9,605 bases of DNA from contig DBYM01000068.1 of assembly GCA_002309875.1 (NCBI GenBank), forward strand, positions 5,022 to 14,626, read 5' to 3'. This document shows positions 5,478 to 9,605 of this stretch, piece by piece. Numbering within the stretch: position 1 is the stretch's first letter; each line of letters begins with the position of its first letter. Under the pieces are notes generated by a model that saw only the letters and a program-made list of their open reading frames with translations, did no database searches and had not been told where the DNA came from. The DNA is from Cyanobacteria bacterium UBA1186. Its GTDB lineage: Bacteria; Cyanobacteriota; Vampirovibrionia; Gastranaerophilales; Gastranaerophilaceae. The translations under genes and the position numbers were made by a program.

Positions 5478-6432
5478 TGATTTGATATCAAGCAGGGTTT
5501 CGCTTGCACCTATGGCGGGAATTACGGATTATGTTCTGCGGTCTCTTGTCAGGGAACATTCAAAAACCTGCCTTTTAACGACGGAGATGATAAGTTCCGA
5601 GGCTTTGACTCAGGTTAAAGATACCGATATTGTTAAGCGTGACGAAAACCATTCTCCGGTTTCGTATCAGTTGAGCGGGCATAAGCCGAAAATGATTGCG
5701 GATTGTGCCGAATATCTGCAAAAATATGCCGATATGATTGATATAAATATGGGTTGCCCCGTAAACAAGGTGGTTAAAGGTACGGACGGCTGTGCATTGA
5801 TGCGGAATATTGATTTGGCGGAGGAAATTGTGAGAACGGTTAAAGCCCAAATAAAAATTCCTCTCAGTGTAAAATTCAGGCTCGGTTACACAATGGACGA
5901 ACTTAATTATGTTGAGTTCGGGGAGAGAATGCAGTCTGCGGGTGCTGATTTTATAACAATTCACGCAAGAACACGTTCTCAGATGTATGCGGGGAAAGCC
6001 GATTGGAAAAGGGTTTCGGAATTAAAACGGAATGTCGATATTCCTGTTTTTGCAAACGGTGACGTTAATTCCATAGAATCTGCCGAACAGTGTCTTGAAG
6101 AATCTCAGGCTGACGGAGTTGCGGTCGGGCGTGGTATTTTGGGCGACCCGACTCTGATTTACAGAATTGAACAATACCTTAATAAAGGAATATATTTACC
6201 TCCGCCAACCTTGGAAGAAAAAATCGAAGGTATGCGCAAACATTTGTTGAAAGAAGTTGAATTCAGAGGAGAAGAAGTCGGGTTGAAATTTGTGCGGAAG
6301 TTTTATCCTTATTATGTAAACGGATTTCAGGGTGCATCAAAGTGCCGCGGTGAGTTGGTTTTGATGGACAATATCAGAGATATCAACAAGATGCTCGACG
6401 AAATTCTTATGAGGAATAGAATTTTAATGTAG
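5467..6432 (+). CDS. dusB: tRNA-dihydrouridine synthase, DusB family
   Basis: Flavin enzyme that reduces uridines to dihydrouridine in the D-loop of tRNAs, using FMN and NADPH. The 321 residues are normal for the family. Seen in order: LAPMAGITD (13-21) at the start of the TIM barrel and FMN site; INMGCPVNKV (93-102) with the catalytic acid Cys97; VKFRLGY (135-141) with Lys136; TIHARTR (164-170) with His166; FANGD (195-199) and VGRG (220-223), which hold the FMN phosphate. A helical tRNA-binding domain fills about 250-321. The closest match by eye is DusB, rather than DusA or DusC. The start lies 11 bases inside the TPR gene; GGAAGAA upstream is a weak ribosome site, so translation may be coupled. 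Its 3' end overlaps convergent fmt by 9 bases. Exact target positions are not predictable from sequence. Confidence 0.93.
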   Translation: MLINDLISSRVSLAPMAGITDYVLRSLVREHSKTCLLTTEMISSEALTQVKDTDIVKRDENHSPVSYQLSGHKPKMIADCAEYLQKYADMIDINMGCPVNKVVKGTDGCALMRNIDLAEEIVRTVKAQIKIPLSVKFRLGYTMDELNYVEFGERMQSAGADFITIHARTRSQMYAGKADWKRVSELKRNVDIPVFANGDVNSIESAEQCLEESQADGVAVGRGILGDPTLIYRIEQYLNKGIYLPPPTLEEKIEGMRKHLLKEVEFRGEEVGLKFVRKFYPYYVNGFQGASKCRGELVLMDNIRDINKMLDEILMRNRILM

Positions 6433-7344
6433 GCCGTTTGCCCAGGCGGAAGCGGGCATTTCGCCTTTGCCTTCGGGTTTGACTTTTATTAAACGCAAAA
6501 CTCCGTTTCCTGTTTTGACGTCAATTCCGGCTTTTGAAAATCTGATGAAATCGCCGGGAGTTCCTTCTGCCTGCTCATTGAGAGGTTCGGTTTTCATAAC
6601 TTTAATAATTTTGCCTTTGTAATCAAAAAACGCTCCGGGGCATTTATAGACACCTCTTACAAGATTGTGGATTTCCCGTGCGGATTTTGTCCAATCGATT
6701 TTACATTCTTCTTTTGATAATTTGTCCGCAAAGCAAATTCCGTTTTCGCACTGCTTTTGAGGTTTAATCGTACCTTCCGCAATCCCTGTTAAAGTTTCTT
6801 CAAGAAGTTTCGGCGAATGTGATGCGCAGATTTCAAAAAGTTCGACACAGTTCATATTCGGGGTGATTTCAATAGGCTCTTTAAGGCAGATATCCCCGCA
6901 ATCGAGTCCTAATTCCGTAATCATCGTACAAATTCCCGTTTCGGTATCTCCGTTCATAATTGCACGCTGAATGGGGTTTGCACCTCTGTATTTCGGAAGG
7001 AGCGAAACGTGCAGGTTTATTGTTTCGTATTTCGGGATATCCAAAACTTCCTGCGAAAGTATTTGCCCGAAAGCGAAAGTTACGAAGAAATCAGGCTCTA
7101 ATTTGCGAAGTGCTTCGATAATTTCGGGCTCTTTGCGTATTGATTTTGGCTGAAGTACGGGTAAATCGTGTTCCAAAGCGAAAACTTTAATCGGGCTCGG
7201 GGTGAGTTTCTGACCTCTGCCCGAAGGCTTATCCGGCTGTGTAACAACCGCCTGCACATTGAATTTGTTCGAATTATGCAGGTGTTCAAGAGATTTTAAA
7301 CCTATATCGGGAGTCCCGAAAAATACTATATTAAGTTTTTTCAT
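6424..7344 (-). CDS. fmt: Methionyl-tRNA formyltransferase
   Basis: Transfers a formyl group from 10-formyltetrahydrofolate to Met on initiator tRNA, so that translation starts with formyl-Met. The 306 residues are typical (about 310). The N-terminal Rossmann-like domain has FFGTPD (8-13), PDKPSGRG (37-44), the catalytic Asn110 and His112 in NLHVSLLPKYRG (110-121), and Asp148 in LDCGD (147-151), matching the Asn/His/Asp set of E. coli Fmt. A short linker precedes the C-terminal OB-like tRNA-binding domain (about 205-306). Its ATG lies inside the end of def (14-base overlap) with only weak AGAAG ahead of it, so it is probably coupled to def translation. The def-fmt pairing is common in bacteria and links the two steps of formyl-Met metabolism. 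No terminator is seen before convergent dus. Confidence 0.96.
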   Translation of the reverse strand: MKKLNIVFFGTPDIGLKSLEHLHNSNKFNVQAVVTQPDKPSGRGQKLTPSPIKVFALEHDLPVLQPKSIRKEPEIIEALRKLEPDFFVTFAFGQILSQEVLDIPKYETINLHVSLLPKYRGANPIQRAIMNGDTETGICTMITELGLDCGDICLKEPIEITPNMNCVELFEICASHSPKLLEETLTGIAEGTIKPQKQCENGICFADKLSKEECKIDWTKSAREIHNLVRGVYKCPGAFFDYKGKIIKVMKTEPLNEQAEGTPGDFIRFSKAGIDVKTGNGVLRLIKVKPEGKGEMPASAWANGLH

Positions 7345-7924
7345 CTTCTATTTGCTTTGCTTTCAGTTCATCAATCTGTTTTGCGAGTTCAGGCTCATCA
7401 AGAAGTTTTTCGACCTGAACGGGCGGAAGATTGTATTTTTTCAAAACTTCATCTGCCTCAAATCTGTTTATGGAGTGGTCTATGAACAAAATTCCGTCAA
7501 GGTGGTCAAATTCATGCTGAATTGCACGGGCAAGCAGTGAGCCGTCTTTTGCCTCAAGAATAAAGGCTCTGCCGTTCCTGTCCATTGCCTTAACCATAAC
7601 GTTTGCATATCTTCTTACGTCCGTAAATGCCTCCGGGAAACTAAGACAGCCTTCGTGGCTTATGCACGCACCCGATTTTTTAATGATTTTCGGGTTTATG
7701 AAAACCATCGGATTAAGCGGCTGTTCTCCCGTTGAAACGTCGATTACAAAAACTCTGTAATTTTCTCCGACCTGCGGTGCCGCAAGGCCGACTCCGTTTT
7801 GGGCATACATTGTATCCAAAAGGTCATCTACGAGAACTTTTATCTTCTGTGAAACCTTGTGAACTTCTTTGGAGGGCTGTCTTAATGACTCCTCTCCGTA
7901 TCTTACAACTTTTCTTACTGACAT
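7331..7924 (-). CDS. def: Peptide deformylase
   Basis: Metalloenzyme that removes the formyl group from the N-terminal Met of new proteins at the ribosome exit. All three family motifs are intact: GVGLAAPQVG (44-53), EGCLSFP (91-97) and QHEFDHLDG (136-144). The metal ligands are Cys93, His137 and His141, and the catalytic base is Glu138. At 197 residues it is slightly long, with a charged helical C-terminal extension (about 155-197) that is variable in the family and may touch the ribosome. The start has GAGG 6 bases upstream (7934-7931). It lies 32 bases downstream of trkH and overlaps fmt. It could be read from its own promoter at 7940-7945, from the trk operon, or both. Confidence 0.97.
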   Translation of the reverse strand: MSVRKVVRYGEESLRQPSKEVHKVSQKIKVLVDDLLDTMYAQNGVGLAAPQVGENYRVFVIDVSTGEQPLNPMVFINPKIIKKSGACISHEGCLSFPEAFTDVRRYANVMVKAMDRNGRAFILEAKDGSLLARAIQHEFDHLDGILFIDHSINRFEADEVLKKYNLPPVQVEKLLDEPELAKQIDELKAKQIEDEKT

Positions 7925-7930
7925 AATTTA

Positions 7931-7945
7931 CCTCGTATAATTATA
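7931..7945 (-). promoter_or_regulatory. Possible -10 box and ribosome site of def
   Basis: On the minus strand TATAAT (7945-7940) is followed by GAGG (7934-7931) and the ATG at 7924. The predicted start near 7933 would leave almost no room 5' of GAGG. There is no clear -35. The box may therefore be chance AT-rich sequence, while the GAGG ribosome site is credible either way. Confidence 0.4.
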
Positions 7946-7956
7946 ATAGCACAGGG

Positions 7957-9408
7957 CTATTTAATATGCCATAAGTCTTTTTGGAACAGGACAAGGAACG
8001 GGATAAGTTCAAGACGGCCGATGTACATATCAATAACAAGTATTGATTTGGAGATTGTCTGAAGTCCGTCATAATTCCCGAGCGGGCCTATAAGTTTGCC
8101 GAATCCGGGACCTATGTTTCCGATTGCACTCACCGTACCCGTCAGGCCGACAATAGTGTTTTCTTCAATTATTGAAACGAAAAATCCCGATACCGCAAGT
8201 ATTGCAAAGTAAAAAGACACAAACATCAGGGTTTGGTAAAGTATTTCTTTCGGAACGGTATATTTGCCGATTTTTATGTTGAAAATTGCTTTGGGGTGAA
8301 GGATTTTAGCCATTTCAGCACGCATAATTTTCCATATTAAAATCCATCTCATAATTTTGATACCGCCGCCCGCAGAACTTGCGCAACTCCCTGCAATCAT
8401 TACGGCAAAAAGGATTGCCTTAGAGGTGTAATCCCATGAGGCAAAATCAGCACTGCAAAAGCCTGTCGTTGACATTGCGGAGGTTATCTGGAAAAATGCG
8501 TGAGTAATACTGTTTACGAAATCGTAGTTTTGGTGCGCAAACAGTGAGCCTGCAAGCAAAAGCCCCGCAAATAAAGCAATCGAAAAATACACTCTGAATT
8601 CTTCGTTTTTGAACAATATAAACGGGTTTAATTTTGTCCACACTCTGTATTGCAGGTTGTAACTTGCACCTGCAAAGAACATAAAGAAGCACAAAATCCA
8701 TAATATGACGTTTGAACTTCCGACAAGGCTTACGTCAGACGGTGAAAATCCTCCGCCCGATACCGATGAAAATGCGTGGCAAATAGAATTAAACCAATCC
8801 ATTCCGTTTGTTCTGAGGAGTATTATGTCAAGAAGTGTCATTCCGAAATAGACTTTCCACAAAGCACCTGCGGTATTCTTAATCCTCGGAGTAAATTTAT
8901 CCTCCGTCGGTCCGGGTGCTTCTGCGAAGAACAACTGCCGTCCTGCTATTGCAAATTGCGGAAGAATGGCAATAAATAATACGATAATTCCCATGCCTCC
9001 GAGCCATTGCGTAAATGACCGCCAAAAGAAGAGTGTATTCGGATAATCAAAATGCGTCAGGATTGTTGCACCCGTTGCGGTTATTCCTGATGTTGCTTCA
9101 AAAATCGCATTAATCGGGCTGAAGCCGTAAAACAAATAAGGTATTGATGAAAATAATCCCGCAAATATCCAGCAGAGTGATACGGCAAAAAGTCCTTCCC
9201 CTTTTTTGATATCGTTTATCGAATCAACCCCTTTTATTATTTTTCTGAGTACAAGAGAGGTAACTGCGGTGCAAAAACCCGCGGTAAAAAACGGCAATAT
9301 TGAGTTAAAATCGCCGTAAATGCAGGCAACAATTACCGGGATAATAAAAACTAAACTGAAATAACCCATTCCAAGTGAAAAAGTATATGCTAAATAATTT
9401 GGTCTCAT
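7957..9408 (-). CDS. trkH: Trk-type potassium uptake channel subunit TrkH
   Basis: Inner-membrane pore of a low-affinity K+ uptake system, gated by the cytoplasmic TrkA ring. The 483 residues match TrkH (about 480). It is hydrophobic throughout, with four repeated membrane-pore-membrane units. The four selectivity-filter loops can be read: SGITATGAT (107-115), SVSGGGFS (215-222), SAMSTTGF (310-317) and SAIGNIGPGF (427-436). The glycine-rich stretch SSAGGGIKIMR (344-354) is the conserved intramembrane loop in the third repeat. The end has the family signature MYIGRLELIP (461-470). The second filter has GGGF where TGGF is common, a variation at a position that tolerates change. AAGGCGG lies 5 bases before the ATG, and the ATG overlaps the trkA stop by one base (TAATG), so the two are translated together. 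Confidence 0.95.
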   Translation of the reverse strand: MRPNYLAYTFSLGMGYFSLVFIIPVIVACIYGDFNSILPFFTAGFCTAVTSLVLRKIIKGVDSINDIKKGEGLFAVSLCWIFAGLFSSIPYLFYGFSPINAIFEATSGITATGATILTHFDYPNTLFFWRSFTQWLGGMGIIVLFIAILPQFAIAGRQLFFAEAPGPTEDKFTPRIKNTAGALWKVYFGMTLLDIILLRTNGMDWFNSICHAFSSVSGGGFSPSDVSLVGSSNVILWILCFFMFFAGASYNLQYRVWTKLNPFILFKNEEFRVYFSIALFAGLLLAGSLFAHQNYDFVNSITHAFFQITSAMSTTGFCSADFASWDYTSKAILFAVMIAGSCASSAGGGIKIMRWILIWKIMRAEMAKILHPKAIFNIKIGKYTVPKEILYQTLMFVSFYFAILAVSGFFVSIIEENTIVGLTGTVSAIGNIGPGFGKLIGPLGNYDGLQTISKSILVIDMYIGRLELIPFLVLFQKDLWHIK

Positions 9409-9605
9409 TAATCCGCCTTAAAGTAGTTCCTCATAGCCGGTGCATTTTCGCTTGTAGTAAAGATTATAAGATTATCGCCCGCCATAATCTGGCTCGCACC
9501 GTTCGGAATAACTATCCTGTTTCGTCTTTGTATAATGCCCACAATCCCTTTTACGGGCAGTTTCAGTTCCATAATTTTCTTTGTTTCATAGTTTTCGGGA
9601 AGGGT
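9408..9605 (-). CDS. trkA: TrkA, NAD-binding K+ uptake regulator, C-terminal fragment
   Basis: Only the last 65 codons are in the window; the gene continues past the right edge. I read the fragment from the reverse strand. It includes ELKLPVKGIVGIIQRRN, then VIPNGASQIMAGD and LIIFTTSENAPAM, a typical RCK_C (TrkA_C) domain, the ligand-binding lobe that ends each TrkA half. The full protein forms a cytoplasmic ring binding NAD(H) or nucleotides and opens TrkH. The assignment is supported strongly by the following trkH, which starts within its stop codon. Whether the protein has one or two RCK halves cannot be seen. Confidence 0.9.
   Translation of the reverse strand, partial: TLPENYETKKIMELKLPVKGIVGIIQRRNRIVIPNGASQIMAGDNLIIFTTSENAPAMRNYFKAD

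Noticed and set aside
5575..5964. 129-codon open frame on the minus strand
   Set aside because: Antisense to the Dus catalytic region, no ribosome site, no recognisable family.

Overview
The window is an AT-rich stretch of bacterial chromosome made almost entirely of housekeeping genes. They cover branched-chain amino acid synthesis, tRNA, sugar uptake, a small DNA-binding protein, a large secreted TPR protein, tRNA modification, formyl-Met handling at both ends of translation, and potassium uptake. I see no insertion sequence, integrase, CRISPR array, phage gene or restriction/defence module. The combination of low GC, encoded CCA on the tRNA, RCK-gated TrkAH and DusB-type Dus fits many uncultured gut anaerobes. 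A Gastranaerophilales/Melainabacteria-like or Firmicutes-like host is only a guess; the sequence shown does not settle it.

Layout, left to right. Positions 1-1573 (minus) hold most of an acetolactate synthase large subunit, which runs off the left edge. A 215-base gap (1574-1788) carries the divergent promoters and several inverted repeats. tRNA-Pro(TGG) lies at 1789-1865 and is followed directly by an intrinsic terminator. On the plus strand come a MalG-type ABC permease (1929-2735), a 62-residue ribbon-helix-helix protein (2802-2990), a 348-base structured gap with a strong terminator, a 712-residue exported TPR protein (3339-5477), and a DusB-family tRNA-dihydrouridine synthase whose start overlaps the TPR stop. 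The minus strand then carries fmt and def (14-base overlap, def upstream) and, further upstream, trkH and the end of trkA (1-base stop/start overlap). dus and fmt converge and overlap by 9 bases.

How the genes relate. Def and Fmt act at opposite ends of the same cycle: Fmt formylates initiator Met-tRNA and Def removes the formyl group from the new protein. TrkA gates the TrkH potassium channel. Dus is a tRNA modifier and the window also holds a tRNA with uridines in the usual D-loop positions. The sugar permease has no partner subunit here.

The points most worth a second look are: (1) acetolactate synthase has Met where the family has the substrate-selecting Trp of the RQWQ motif; (2) three genes have a TATAAT-like -10 box 6-9 bases before the ATG and no Shine-Dalgarno sequence, suggesting leaderless or nearly leaderless mRNAs; (3) the gap after the ribbon-helix-helix gene has repeated GCATGY words, nested stems and a terminator, so it may be a regulatory 3' UTR or small RNA. 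None of these amounts to a demonstrated new system.
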